Positions 39,555-49,525 of a stretch of 64,000 nt of DNA are shown in pieces. The stretch comes from Pseudomonas paraglycinae. Lineage in GTDB: Bacteria; Pseudomonadota; Gammaproteobacteria; Pseudomonadales; Pseudomonadaceae. The DNA is taken from positions 62,001 to 126,000 of the forward strand of contig NZ_BQHR01000014.1 in the NCBI RefSeq assembly GCF_021601625.1, in the 5' to 3' direction. The translations under genes and the position numbers were made by a program. The notes beneath the pieces are model-generated. The model was not told the DNA's origin. It saw nothing but the letters and a program-made list of their open reading frames with translations, and did not search any database. Position 1 is the first letter of the stretch. Every line of letters begins with the position of its first letter.

Positions 39555-40547
39555 ATGAAAATTCTGGTCACCGGCGCAAGCGGCTTCATTGGCGGACGCT
39601 TTGCGCGTTTCGCCCTGGAGCAGGGCCTGGACGTGCGGGTCAACGGTCGCCGGGCCGAGGGTGTCGAGCATCTGGTGCGTCGCGGTGCCGAGTTCGTTCA
39701 AGGCGATTTGAGCGATCCGGATCTGGTGCGTGCGCTGTGCAGCGATGTCGAAGCCGTGGTGCATTGCGCCGGCGCGGTCGGTTTGTGGGGCCGTTATCAG
39801 GACTTCCATCAGGGCAACGTGCAAGTCACCGAAAACGTGGTCGAGGCCTGCCTGAAGCAACGGGTCCGGCGGCTGGTGCATCTGTCGTCGCCCTCGATCT
39901 ACTTTGACGGTCGCGACCATCTCGGCCTGACCGAAGAGCAAGTGCCCAAGCGCTTCAAGCATCACTACGCCGCGACCAAATACCTGGCCGAGCAAAAGGT
40001 CTTCGGCGCCCAGGAATTCGGCCTCGAAACCCTCGCCCTGCGCCCGCGTTTCGTCACCGGCGCCGGCGACATGAGCATCTTTCCGCGCTTGCTGAACATG
40101 CAGCGCAAGGGCCGTCTGGCGATCATCGGCAACGGTCTGAACAAGGTCGATTTCACCAGCGTACACAACCTCAACGAAGCGTTGCTCAGCAGCCTGCTGG
40201 CCGACGCCTCCGCGTTGGGCAAAGCCTACAACATCAGCAACGGCGCTCCGGTGCCGCTGTGGGATGTGGTCAATTACGTGATGCGCAAGATGGAAGTCCC
40301 ACAGGTCACCAAGTACCGTTCCTACGGTCTGGCCTACAGCGTGGCGGCGCTCAACGAAGGGGTGTGCAAGCTCTGGCCCGGGCGTCCCGAGCCGACCCTG
40401 TCGCGCCTGGGCATGCAGGTGATGAACAAAAATTTCACCCTCGACATCAGTCGCGCCCGGCATTATCTGGACTACGATCCGAAAGTCAGTCTGTGGACGG
40501 CCCTCGATGAGTTCTGTGGCTGGTGGAAGGCCCAGGACATTCGTTGA
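39555..40547 (+). CDS. NAD(P)-dependent epimerase/dehydratase-like extended SDR
   Basis: The 330-residue protein has Rossmann motif GASGFIGGRFA near residue 7, the active-site SSPSIYF and YAATKYLAEQ (Tyr-x3-Lys). The layout resembles 3-beta-hydroxysteroid dehydrogenase/isomerase-like SDRs. The substrate is unknown. ATG 39555 matches the family start. It corresponds to PA4361 and follows argP as in P. aeruginosa. Confidence 0.86.
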   Translation: MKILVTGASGFIGGRFARFALEQGLDVRVNGRRAEGVEHLVRRGAEFVQGDLSDPDLVRALCSDVEAVVHCAGAVGLWGRYQDFHQGNVQVTENVVEACLKQRVRRLVHLSSPSIYFDGRDHLGLTEEQVPKRFKHHYAATKYLAEQKVFGAQEFGLETLALRPRFVTGAGDMSIFPRLLNMQRKGRLAIIGNGLNKVDFTSVHNLNEALLSSLLADASALGKAYNISNGAPVPLWDVVNYVMRKMEVPQVTKYRSYGLAYSVAALNEGVCKLWPGRPEPTLSRLGMQVMNKNFTLDISRARHYLDYDPKVSLWTALDEFCGWWKAQDIR

Positions 40548-40663
40548 TACGAATCTGCCGGCCGGCACTGAACCGCGCCACGGCTTGAGGGTCAACCCCA
40601 GCGGCCGCGGGGTTTATACTTCGCCCCACTCTGCCATCACCGCGTTTCACAAAGGTTGCCTCA

Positions 40664-41539
40664 ATGTCCATGCGTAACGATGCCCACGACGATTTCGACG
40701 ATGTACCGAGCCTGCGCGCCGACACCCTCGATGACGACGATTTTCCGGTCACCGCCCGCACCACCGTGCATTCGCGCACGCCGCCGGTGGTCAAGGTCAA
40801 GGCCGCCAGCACCGGGCCGTTGTGGGCACTGGTCGGCGCATTGTTCTTCGCCTTCATTGGTCTTGCCTGGTGGAGCTTCCAGCAGATCTCGCTGATGGAG
40901 CAGCAACTGGTGGCGACCCAGGAAAGTTTCGCGCGCATCAGTGAGGAAGCGGCGGGGCGCCTGCAGGACATTTCCGGTAAGGTCGTGGCCAGCCAGACCA
41001 ACGTCACCACCGACAGCGAAGCGTTGAAGCTGCAGATCAAACAGCTGCAAAGTGCGCTTCAGGATCAGAGCAAACAGCAGCAGGGCGTGGCCGGGCAGGC
41101 GACGGATCTGGACAAGCGGCTGGCGCAGATGACCGCCCAGACCACTGAACAACAGAACGCCAACACTCAGTTGCAGGCCCAGGTCAAAGCCCTGAGCGCC
41201 GAACTGGCCACGCTGAAAAGCACCTCGGCCGACACCAGCAAGCTCGATGCTCAGCTCAAGAGCTTTGATGCACAGGTGAAGGGATTCGATGCGCAGTTCA
41301 AGAGCCTCGGTGCCGACATTACGGCTTTGAAAAAACAAGGTGGGTCGAACCCGGCGATCGATCGTCTGGAGCAGGAAATCGTCATCCTCAAGAGCGAGCA
41401 GGACAACCGTCCGGCCGCTGCGCAGGGAGGCACCAACACCGCCGAGTTCGATGCGTTCCGAGCGCAGATGACCCGCAACATCAACACCCTGCAAGCGCAG
41501 ATCCAGAACCTGCAACAGCAACTCAACGCCCGTCCGTAA
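40664..41539 (+). CDS. membrane-anchored coiled-coil protein
   Basis: The 291-residue protein has an acidic N-terminal cytoplasmic segment (about 1-45) and one membrane helix (LWALVGALFFAFIGLAWWSF). A long periplasmic coiled coil follows to the end, with the near-repeats LKSFDAQVKGFDAQFKSLGA and QMTRNINTLQAQIQNLQQQL. It is a PA4360-like protein of unknown role. Its architecture suits an envelope or division scaffold; this is inference. Confidence 0.8.
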   Translation: MSMRNDAHDDFDDVPSLRADTLDDDDFPVTARTTVHSRTPPVVKVKAASTGPLWALVGALFFAFIGLAWWSFQQISLMEQQLVATQESFARISEEAAGRLQDISGKVVASQTNVTTDSEALKLQIKQLQSALQDQSKQQQGVAGQATDLDKRLAQMTAQTTEQQNANTQLQAQVKALSAELATLKSTSADTSKLDAQLKSFDAQVKGFDAQFKSLGADITALKKQGGSNPAIDRLEQEIVILKSEQDNRPAAAQGGTNTAEFDAFRAQMTRNINTLQAQIQNLQQQLNARP

Positions 41540-41547
41540 GCCTCTTG

Positions 41548-41577
41548 TGTGGCGAGGGCGCGAACGCCCTCGCCACA
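41548..41577. repeat. REP-like palindrome
   Basis: TGTGGCGAGGGCG and its exact complement flank CGAA. It resembles single REP units of fluorescent pseudomonads and could also end transcription of the preceding gene, although no T run follows. Confidence 0.75.
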
Positions 41578-41663
41578 GCAACATTCAGAAGCTTTCTGAA
41601 TATCCATACATGCCTTCAGGCCGTCTACGCTCTTGAAACACCAACAAGAACGAGGGATGCGTC

Positions 41664-42512
41664 ATGGGGTTTGTGCACAAGCTGGCCTGGCTCGGCGCGG
41701 TGCTGCTGTTGAGTTTCGGTCAGGCCAATGCGGCCACCACGGAAAAAGACGACAGCAAGGCCGCCATCGCCTTGCTGGAAAAGGCTCTGGCCTATTACCA
41801 CGACAACGGCGACAAGGCGTTCGCGGCGTTCAGCCGCCAGGGCGAATTCGTCGACAAGGACCGTTACGTGTTCGTGGTCGACACCAAGGGCGTGATGCTC
41901 GCCAGCGGCGGGCCGTCGTCGGCATTGATCGGTCGCGACGTCAGCGAAGTCCTCGGGCCGGACTTGCAGAAGTCCTTCAAGGACGCCTTGAAAGTGCCGG
42001 AAGGCAACGGCATCCAGCAGGCCGAATACCGCTGGCAGAACTGGTCCGACGGCAAGGTCGAGCGCAAGCACGTTTACTATCAACGCATCGGTCAGCGGAT
42101 TCTGGCGGTGGGTTATTACTTGCCGCGGGCGTCGGCGGAGCAGGCAAAAGCGTTGCTCGACAAAGCGGCCAGCGATTTGACCAAGGACGAGAAGGGCACG
42201 CTGTCCGCGATCAACTCGCTCAAGGGCGGTTACCTGCAGGACGACCTGTATGTGTTCGTGGTCAATCTCAACAACCACCGCTACGTCGCCCACGGCACCA
42301 ACCTGCGGCTGATCAACACCGATTTCGCCAAGGTCGACGACCCGGAAGGCAAACCGGTGGGCGAGCCGATTCTGTCGTTGATCGGCAAACAGGATGAGGG
42401 CGAGTATGAATACCGCTGGAAAAATCCGGTGACCGGCAAGGTCGAGAACAAGCATGCCTACCTGAAGAAGGTCGGGAACATGCTGGTGGCGGTCGGTTAT
42501 TACAGTGCTTGA
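41664..42512 (+). CDS. exported double-Cache domain protein
   Basis: The 282-residue periplasmic protein has a signal peptide (WLGAVLLLSFGQANA). Two homologous Cache-type sensing domains follow, about 25-150 and 155-282. Each carries a Y/D-VFVV(D/N) strand, an EYRW segment followed by GKVE-K and a closing GYY. No signalling domain is attached, so it may bind a small ligand and present it to a partner. GAGGGA lies upstream of the ATG. Confidence 0.78.
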   Translation: MGFVHKLAWLGAVLLLSFGQANAATTEKDDSKAAIALLEKALAYYHDNGDKAFAAFSRQGEFVDKDRYVFVVDTKGVMLASGGPSSALIGRDVSEVLGPDLQKSFKDALKVPEGNGIQQAEYRWQNWSDGKVERKHVYYQRIGQRILAVGYYLPRASAEQAKALLDKAASDLTKDEKGTLSAINSLKGGYLQDDLYVFVVNLNNHRYVAHGTNLRLINTDFAKVDDPEGKPVGEPILSLIGKQDEGEYEYRWKNPVTGKVENKHAYLKKVGNMLVAVGYYSA

Positions 42513-42521
42513 TTGCTGAAA

Positions 42522-42544
42522 GCTCCCACGCGGCGCGTGGGAGC
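42522..42544. terminator. hairpin between convergent Cache and MFS genes
   Basis: GCTCCCACGC - GGC - GCGTGGGAGC forms a 10-bp stem but lacks a T run, so termination is only possible. Confidence 0.5.
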
Positions 42545-42556
42545 CATCGGCATCAA

Positions 42557-44074
42557 TCAGCGGGCGCCGTGCTCACGGCCCCGCAGCAACCGGTTGGGCA
42601 TCGCAATCGCCGCCGCCAGCCCGAGCAGCGACACCGCCGCACTGACCATCAGCAAATGCCGGAACGTCACCAGCAGCTCAGCGCGCAAGGCATTCTGCGC
42701 ATCGCCGGGCGCCGCGTTCAGGCCATCGAGCAGCACGTTGCCGGAATGCCCTTCACTCATCAGCGAGCTGCCGGTCAGGTGGGCGAAACTGGAGTCCTGC
42801 AACAATGCCAGCAACAGTGCCGACATCAACGCCACACCCACCGCGCCGCCCAAAGAGCGGAACAGGTTGGTGGTACTGGTGGCGACGCCAATGTCCTTTT
42901 GCTCGACCGAATTCTGCGTACCGACCAGCGACGTCGGGAACTGCATGCCACCGGCGATCCCGCTGAGCAGCATGAACAGGCTGCTGAGCAGCGTCGCATC
43001 AGGCGGGCTGAAGGCCATGCCAAGGATCGAGATCGGCATCAGCAGCGCACCGGTCAGAATCTGCGGTTTGTAGCGCCCGGTGATCGAGGTGCGACGTCCG
43101 GCGAAATACGCGCCGATCGGCAAACCCATCGCCAGCGGCAGCAAGTGCAGCGCAGCGCTGTCGGCCCCGGCGCCGGTCACGCTCTGAAAGCGCAGCGGCA
43201 TCAGCACGATCAGGGAAATCGCCTGGAAGCTGCAAAAGAAAATCGTGCACCAGCACAGCAGGGCGCTGCGGTTGGTGAATAGGTGCATCGGCAGCAACGG
43301 CTCCCGGGCGCGCCGCTCATGCCAGACGAACACCGCAAGCACCGCCACCGCACAAGCGAACAGCCCGAGCACTTCGCTGCTGCGCCAAGCATGGCCCTGG
43401 CCGACCTGAGTGATCGCCAGTAACAGCGCGGTCAGGCCGATGATCATCAGCAGCGTGCCGAGGTAATCGATGACCGGTTTGCGCTGGGGAATCGGCAGGC
43501 CGATCAGGTTGCGTCGCGCCACCCAGTACGCGCCAAGACCCAGCGGCAGGTTGATCAGGAACACCCAGCGCCATGACAGGTACTCGGTCATGTAACCGCC
43601 GAGCACCGGACCGGCGACGCTGGCCACCGCATACATGCTGGAGAAATAACCCTGATAGCGGCCTCGTTCGCGAGGCGGCACGATATCGCCGATGATCGCC
43701 TGGCTCACCGAAATCATCCCGCCGGCACCGATGCCCTGGAAAATCCGCGCCAGCACCAGTTGCTCCATGCTCTGGGCCATGCCGCAGAACAGCGAGGCGA
43801 GGGTGAACAGGCCCATGCCGAACAGCATCAGTTTGCGCCGCCCGTACAGGTCACCGAGCTTGCCGTAGATCGGCACCGCGACGGTCATCGCCACCATGTA
43901 GCCGGAAATCACCCAGGCCAGCAGGCTGACGTCCTTGAACTGGGCGGAGATGGCCGGCATGGAAACGGCGACGATGGTCTGGTCCAGCGCACCGAGAAAG
44001 ATCGCCATCATCAGCGCGACCAGCACGCTGCGAATGGCCGGTTTGGGCGTTTCGGGATGGTTGAGATTGGTCAC
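42557..44074 (-). CDS. MFS transporter, DHA2 (14-helix) drug exporter family
   Basis: The 505-residue protein has the EmrB/QacA pattern: DQTIVAVSMPAI in helix 1, GKLGDLYGRRKLML in loop 2-3, and AGPVLGGYMTEYLSWRWVFLINLPLG for motif C. The start is GTG 44074, because the conserved first helix leaves no ATG and AGG lies nine bases upstream. It lies 79 bases after pobA in the same direction, with a hairpin (44113-44134) between them. The substrate is unknown; export of an aromatic acid is possible from context. Confidence 0.86.
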   Translation of the reverse strand: MTNLNHPETPKPAIRSVLVALMMAIFLGALDQTIVAVSMPAISAQFKDVSLLAWVISGYMVAMTVAVPIYGKLGDLYGRRKLMLFGMGLFTLASLFCGMAQSMEQLVLARIFQGIGAGGMISVSQAIIGDIVPPRERGRYQGYFSSMYAVASVAGPVLGGYMTEYLSWRWVFLINLPLGLGAYWVARRNLIGLPIPQRKPVIDYLGTLLMIIGLTALLLAITQVGQGHAWRSSEVLGLFACAVAVLAVFVWHERRAREPLLPMHLFTNRSALLCWCTIFFCSFQAISLIVLMPLRFQSVTGAGADSAALHLLPLAMGLPIGAYFAGRRTSITGRYKPQILTGALLMPISILGMAFSPPDATLLSSLFMLLSGIAGGMQFPTSLVGTQNSVEQKDIGVATSTTNLFRSLGGAVGVALMSALLLALLQDSSFAHLTGSSLMSEGHSGNVLLDGLNAAPGDAQNALRAELLVTFRHLLMVSAAVSLLGLAAAIAMPNRLLRGREHGAR

Positions 44075-44153
44075 GGGCGAACCTGCGGGCAGTGATTGAC
44101 CCGCAGTGCCACGGCGAGCGGGTGAGTGCTCGCCAGTGTAAGTCGGTAGCAGG

Positions 44154-45368
<1,215 letters not shown>

Positions 45369-45525
45369 TCACGCGACAACGGCCGGTGAATGATTTTCAG
45401 GATTCGAGTGCTTGCATTTTTCCCTTGCGGGTCTGTCAATTGAAGGTGAAAACTGAGCCGATACCTGTACATTCTGCCAATCGGTGCGATTATCGCCCGC
45501 AAACCTCGAGGCCTGGATTGAAGTG

Positions 45526-46422
45526 ATGAACAAGCCTGACCTGCCTTCGATTCCGGTGTTCAAGCTCTACGGTGAAAGCCTGGACTGGCCGACCCCTGAC
45601 TTGCTGCACTGTGAAACCATTTCCAAACGCAGCCGCGAACACCAATGGGAAATCAAACCCCACCGCCACGCCGATTTGTGCCAGTTGCTCTTCGTATTCA
45701 AAGGTCAGGCAGAGCTTGAAATCGAAGGCCAACGCACGCAACTGAACGAAGCCGCGATCCAGATCCTGCCGCCGTTATCGGTGCATGGATTCCGTTTTTC
45801 CGAGGACGTCGAAGGATTTGTCGTCACCCTCGCCACACCGTTGATCAACCATTTGCAGGCGCAACTGGGTAGCGCGGTGCAGGCCCTGGCCCAGGCCGAA
45901 AGTTATCCGGCGGGCAAGGACGCGGAGTACCTCAACAGTCTGTTCGCCGCGTTGCAGGCCGAGTACAACGGCCATCAACCGGCGCGGGAAATGCTCATGC
46001 ATTCGCTGGTCAGTGTGATCATGGTCTGGGTCAGCCGTCAGGCGATTCACCGTCACAACGCCACGCAACGTCCGCAGCGTCAGCGCGAATACCTCAACGG
46101 GTTCATTCAGCTGGTGGAAGAAACCTACCGCCAGCACGTCAAGGTCGAAGACCTGGCCCATCGGCTGGGGATTTCCGTCTCGCACCTCAACGGCACCTGC
46201 CGTGAACTGGCGGGGCAGCCGGCGTTGCAGATCATGCACGAGCGTCAATTGCTGGAAGCCAAGCGCCTGCTGACTTACACCAGCATGACCATTTACGAGA
46301 TGTCCGAGGTGTTGGGGTTTTCCGATCCGACCAACTTCACGCGCCTGTTCCGGCGCCGGGTGGGGATCTCGCCAAAGGCGTTCCGCGACCGCTTGAAGGC
46401 CGAGCAGAACGACGACGCCTGA
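45526..46422 (+). CDS. pobR: AraC-family regulator PobR
   Basis: The 298-residue activator has an N-terminal cupin-like sensor (HRHADLCQLLFVFKGQAELE) and C-terminal double HTH (VEDLAHRLGISVSHLNGTCRE; EMSEVLGFSDPTNFTRLFRRR). Divergent placement beside pobA indicates activation by 4-hydroxybenzoate. The 178-base gap should hold its operator. Confidence 0.9.
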   Translation: MNKPDLPSIPVFKLYGESLDWPTPDLLHCETISKRSREHQWEIKPHRHADLCQLLFVFKGQAELEIEGQRTQLNEAAIQILPPLSVHGFRFSEDVEGFVVTLATPLINHLQAQLGSAVQALAQAESYPAGKDAEYLNSLFAALQAEYNGHQPAREMLMHSLVSVIMVWVSRQAIHRHNATQRPQRQREYLNGFIQLVEETYRQHVKVEDLAHRLGISVSHLNGTCRELAGQPALQIMHERQLLEAKRLLTYTSMTIYEMSEVLGFSDPTNFTRLFRRRVGISPKAFRDRLKAEQNDDA

Positions 46423-46430
46423 GCCTTGTA

Positions 46431-46607
46431 TCAGCGCAGGGCGTTGAGGGTGGCGTTGTGAGGGATGCAGCGCTCGAAGTTGCAGCTCGCGTACTCACGG
46501 GGCAGTTGCCGCAACTGCTCCACGCGCCATGCCGCGGTGCCGTACAGCGCCAGCGTGGCCGCGCAGGTGATGAAAATCGCGAGGTATCTTCTTGTTCTGG
46601 TGTTCAT
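46431..46607 (-). CDS. small membrane protein
   Basis: The 58-residue protein has one helix (RRYLAIFITCAATLALYGTAAW) and a short tail with two cysteines (ASCNFERCIPHN). GAGG lies nine bases before ATG 46607. It is convergent with pobR by eight bases. I do not recognise a family. Confidence 0.55.
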   Translation of the reverse strand: MNTRTRRYLAIFITCAATLALYGTAAWRVEQLRQLPREYASCNFERCIPHNATLNALR

Positions 46608-46742
46608 GGCGTTGACCTCTGAACGAATACCCTTGGGTACTACTTTCAGCATAGGCCAGAGGGGAGCAGCTGCAAGCTTCGAGCTTCAAGATTGAAGCTT
46701 CAAGATTGACGCAGGCTCTCCGCTCTCCGCTTGGAGCTCTCC

Positions 46743-46777
46743 GCTTGCAGCTTGCAGCTTGCAGCTTGCAGCTTAAA
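46743..46777. repeat. tandem heptamer array (GCTTGCA x4)
   Basis: GCTTGCA is repeated four times from 46743 and followed by GCTTAAA, which contains the stop codon of the LysR gene. Upstream DNA (46665-46742) has related GCTTCAAGATT words. The heptamer is related to that at 39498-39532. Confidence 0.8.
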
Positions 46778-47675
46778 GCTGATCCCACTGCGGGTTTTCG
46801 GGAAAACGCTGCACCAGAAAATCCAGCATGCAGCGCAGCGCCGCCGGCATGTGCTTGCGCGAGGCATATACGGCGTAGATGTTCATCTGCCGAGGCTCGG
46901 CGTGGGGCAGCAGGCGAACCAGTTCACCGCTGTGCACATGCACCCCGGCCTGATAGGTCGGCAGCATCGCGACCCCGGCGCCGGCCAGAGTCGCGCGCAG
47001 CAGGGTGCTGGCCTCGTTGGCGCTGATGTTGCCCTGCACCGGCACCGAAACCGGTTCGCCATCTTCCTCGAAGTGCCACAGGCTCTTGCCGAAATAGGAA
47101 TGGGTAAGGCAGTTGTGCCGGCTCAGATCCTCGACCCGTTGTGGCTGCGGATGTTCCTGCAGATAGGCGGGCGCCGCGCAGACCACCGAACGGCAGACTG
47201 TCAGTCGCCGGGCGATCAGGTTGGGATCGAGATCGTTGCTGGTGCGGATCGCCAGGTCGATGCGCTCGTCCACCAGGTTCACGGTGCGATCGAGCATTTG
47301 CAGGTCGATGTTCACCCCCGGATACGCTTTGACGAACGCCGCCATGGCATCGGCCAGTTGCGCATGGCCGAACGAGGTACTGACGCTGATCCGCAGCAAA
47401 CCCCGTGGCGCATCGGCAGGTTCGCTGACGGCGGCCTGCATGTCGCCGGACAGCTCCAGCATCTGCCGGCAGCGCGGCAGGATTTCGTTGCCGGCGGCGG
47501 TCAGGCTCAACTTGCGCGTGGTGCGGTGCATCAGGCGCGCGCCGACCCAGTCTTCCAGTTCCGCCAGATAGCGCGACACCACCGGCCGCGACAGGTCCAG
47601 GTGATCGGCCGCCGCCGACTGGCTGCCCAGATCCACTACCGTGACAAACACCCGCATTGCTTGGAGACGATCCAT
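46773..47675 (-). CDS. LysR-family transcriptional regulator
   Basis: The 300-residue regulator has a winged HTH (GSQSAAADHLDLSRPVVSRYLAELE) and a substrate-binding domain. It is divergent from the exported metallo-beta-lactamase-fold gene with a 115-base gap, so it probably controls that gene and the following NAD(P)-binding gene. The ligand is unknown. Its last codons merge into the heptamer array. Confidence 0.87.
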   Translation of the reverse strand: MDRLQAMRVFVTVVDLGSQSAAADHLDLSRPVVSRYLAELEDWVGARLMHRTTRKLSLTAAGNEILPRCRQMLELSGDMQAAVSEPADAPRGLLRISVSTSFGHAQLADAMAAFVKAYPGVNIDLQMLDRTVNLVDERIDLAIRTSNDLDPNLIARRLTVCRSVVCAAPAYLQEHPQPQRVEDLSRHNCLTHSYFGKSLWHFEEDGEPVSVPVQGNISANEASTLLRATLAGAGVAMLPTYQAGVHVHSGELVRLLPHAEPRQMNIYAVYASRKHMPAALRCMLDFLVQRFPENPQWDQL

Positions 47676-47790
47676 GATTTGCCCGCTTTCAGAAACAAAC
47701 TATGTTCAAGCATCGCATTTTTTGTAACGAGTCTGGCAACTAAGCTCTGTCCCCATCGCCAAGCACGGCATTCGAACAGCGGAGCAACCC

Positions 47791-48669
47791 ATGATCGGCT
47801 TCACCACCCTCAAGCGCGTTTTACTGGCCACCGCCACCCTCGGCTTTGCTGCCCACGCAGCGGCTGCGAATCTGACCCTCGATGTCTACAACCCGGGCAC
47901 CCATGCGATCTTCCCGGTGACCTCGGTGCTGGTCAGTGGCGAGAAGGACGCGATTCTGGTGGACGCGCAGTTCGGCAAATCCCAGGCCGAGCAAGTGGTG
48001 GAAAAGATCCGCGCCAGCGGCAAGCAACTGACCACCATCTACATCAGCCACGGTGACCCGGATTACTACTTCGGTCTCGACACCCTGACCAAAGCCTTCC
48101 CGGACGCCAAGGTGCTGGCTTCGCAACCGACCGTTGATCACATCAAAAAAACCGTCGACGGCAAGCTTGCGTTCTGGGGTCCGAAAATGGGCGCCGACGT
48201 GCCGGCCAAAACCATCGTGCCGGGCGTGCTCAAGGGCGACAGCCTGATGCTCGAAGGTCAGAAATTGCAGGTGGTTGGTCTGGAAGGCAAGCAGCCGGAT
48301 CGCAGCTTCGTGTGGATTCCTTCGCTGAAAGCCGTGGTCGGTGGTGTGGTTGTCGCCGAGAACATTCACGTGTGGATGGCCGACACCCAGACTGCGCAAT
48401 CCCACGCCGACTGGCTGGAAACCCTGCACTCGATCGAAACCCTGAAACCGAAAACCGTGGTGCCGGGTCACTACCTGGGTGACAGCGCCCGTTCGCTGGC
48501 GGCGGTGAAATTCACCGCCGACTACATCAAGGCGTTCGATGCCGAAACCGCCAAGGCCAAGGACTCTGCCGCGCTGATCGCCGCGATGAAAAAACGCTAC
48601 CCGACACTGGGCGAGGAAAGCTCGCTGGAGCTGAGCGCCAAAGTCGCCAAGGGCGAGATGAAGTGGTAA
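47791..48669 (+). CDS. exported metallo-beta-lactamase-fold protein with altered metal motif
   Basis: The 292-residue protein has a signal peptide ending AAHAAAA. The fold is clear (VTSVLVSGEKDAILVDAQFG; VVPGHYLGDS), but the usual HxHxDH signature reads SHGDPDYYFGL. One His is Gly and the final His is Tyr, so a full dinuclear zinc site is doubtful. GGAGC precedes the ATG. It is followed 46 bases later by an NAD(P)-binding protein and is divergent from a LysR gene. Confidence 0.82.
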   Translation: MIGFTTLKRVLLATATLGFAAHAAAANLTLDVYNPGTHAIFPVTSVLVSGEKDAILVDAQFGKSQAEQVVEKIRASGKQLTTIYISHGDPDYYFGLDTLTKAFPDAKVLASQPTVDHIKKTVDGKLAFWGPKMGADVPAKTIVPGVLKGDSLMLEGQKLQVVGLEGKQPDRSFVWIPSLKAVVGGVVVAENIHVWMADTQTAQSHADWLETLHSIETLKPKTVVPGHYLGDSARSLAAVKFTADYIKAFDAETAKAKDSAALIAAMKKRYPTLGEESSLELSAKVAKGEMKW

Positions 48670-48715
48670 CCCGAATCTGAAAAACGCAGCACTCTCAAGC
48701 CAACTGGAGAATGTC

Positions 48716-49330
48716 ATGAGCAAGATCGCAATCATTGGTGCCACCGGCCGTGCCGGCAGCCAATTGCTGGAAGAAGCCCTGCGTCGCGGCCACAGCGTCA
48801 CCGCCATCGCTCGGGATACCTCGAAGATCGGCGCCCGCGCCGGTGTGGTCAGCAAGAATGTCGACGTGCTGAATGCAGCCGCGTTGCAGGACGCCGTCGC
48901 CGGCCACGATGTGGTGATCAGCGCAGCGCATTTCGCCACGGTGCCGGCGAGCGCGCTGATCGGTCCGGTGAAACAGGCCGGGGTGAAACGTCTGCTGGTG
49001 GTCGGCGGTGCCGGTTCGCTGTTGCTGCCGGACGGCACCCGCGTGATCGACAGCGCCGGTTTCCCGGCCGAGTACAAGGCTGAGGCCAGCGCCGGTGCGG
49101 CGTTCCTTGATGCCTTGCGTCAGGAAAAGGAACTGGACTGGACGTTCCTGTCGCCGTCGGCGCTGTTTGTCGAAGGCGAGCGCACCGGCAAGTTCCGCGT
49201 GGGCAAGGATGACTTGCTGGTGAGTGCCGAAGGGCAGAGCTCGATCAGCTTTGCCGACTATGCGATTGCGTTGATCGACGAAGTGGAAACGCCGAAGCAT
49301 TCGCGTCAGCGGTTTACTGTCGGTTATTAA
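48716..49330 (+). CDS. NAD(P)-binding protein (atypical SDR, NmrA-like)
   Basis: The 204-residue protein has Rossmann motif GATGRAGSQLLEEALRRGH at the N terminus and the segment LLVVGGAGSLLL. It lacks a clear Tyr-x3-Lys and resembles NADH-flavin reductase/NmrA-like proteins. TGGAGA precedes the ATG. It probably shares a transcript with the preceding gene. Confidence 0.82.
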   Translation: MSKIAIIGATGRAGSQLLEEALRRGHSVTAIARDTSKIGARAGVVSKNVDVLNAAALQDAVAGHDVVISAAHFATVPASALIGPVKQAGVKRLLVVGGAGSLLLPDGTRVIDSAGFPAEYKAEASAGAAFLDALRQEKELDWTFLSPSALFVEGERTGKFRVGKDDLLVSAEGQSSISFADYAIALIDEVETPKHSRQRFTVGY

Positions 49331-49340
49331 GTACTGAAAA

Positions 49341-49520
49341 GCCCCTCACCCCAGCCCTCTCCCGGAGGGAGAGGGAGCCGATCGTGGGATGCTTGAAAAT
49401 TACGCCGACTTGAACGGGATGTATTGAATCCATAATCGCCCAGATTTTTCAGGTCGATGTATTACGTAAGACACCTCGGTCAGTTCCCTCTCCCTCCGGG
49501 AGAGGGTTAGGGTGAGGGCA
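49341..49520. repeat. MITE-like element, copy 1
   Basis: This ~180-base element is bounded by inverted ends: CCCTCACCCCAGCCCTCTCC at the left, and a closely related complement at the right (49485-49520). Each end has an internal palindrome CTCTCCCGGAGGGAGAG. Its core resembles that of 63629-63810 in reverse. It lies between convergent genes and has no coding content. Confidence 0.75.
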
Positions 49521-49525
49521 AGGCC

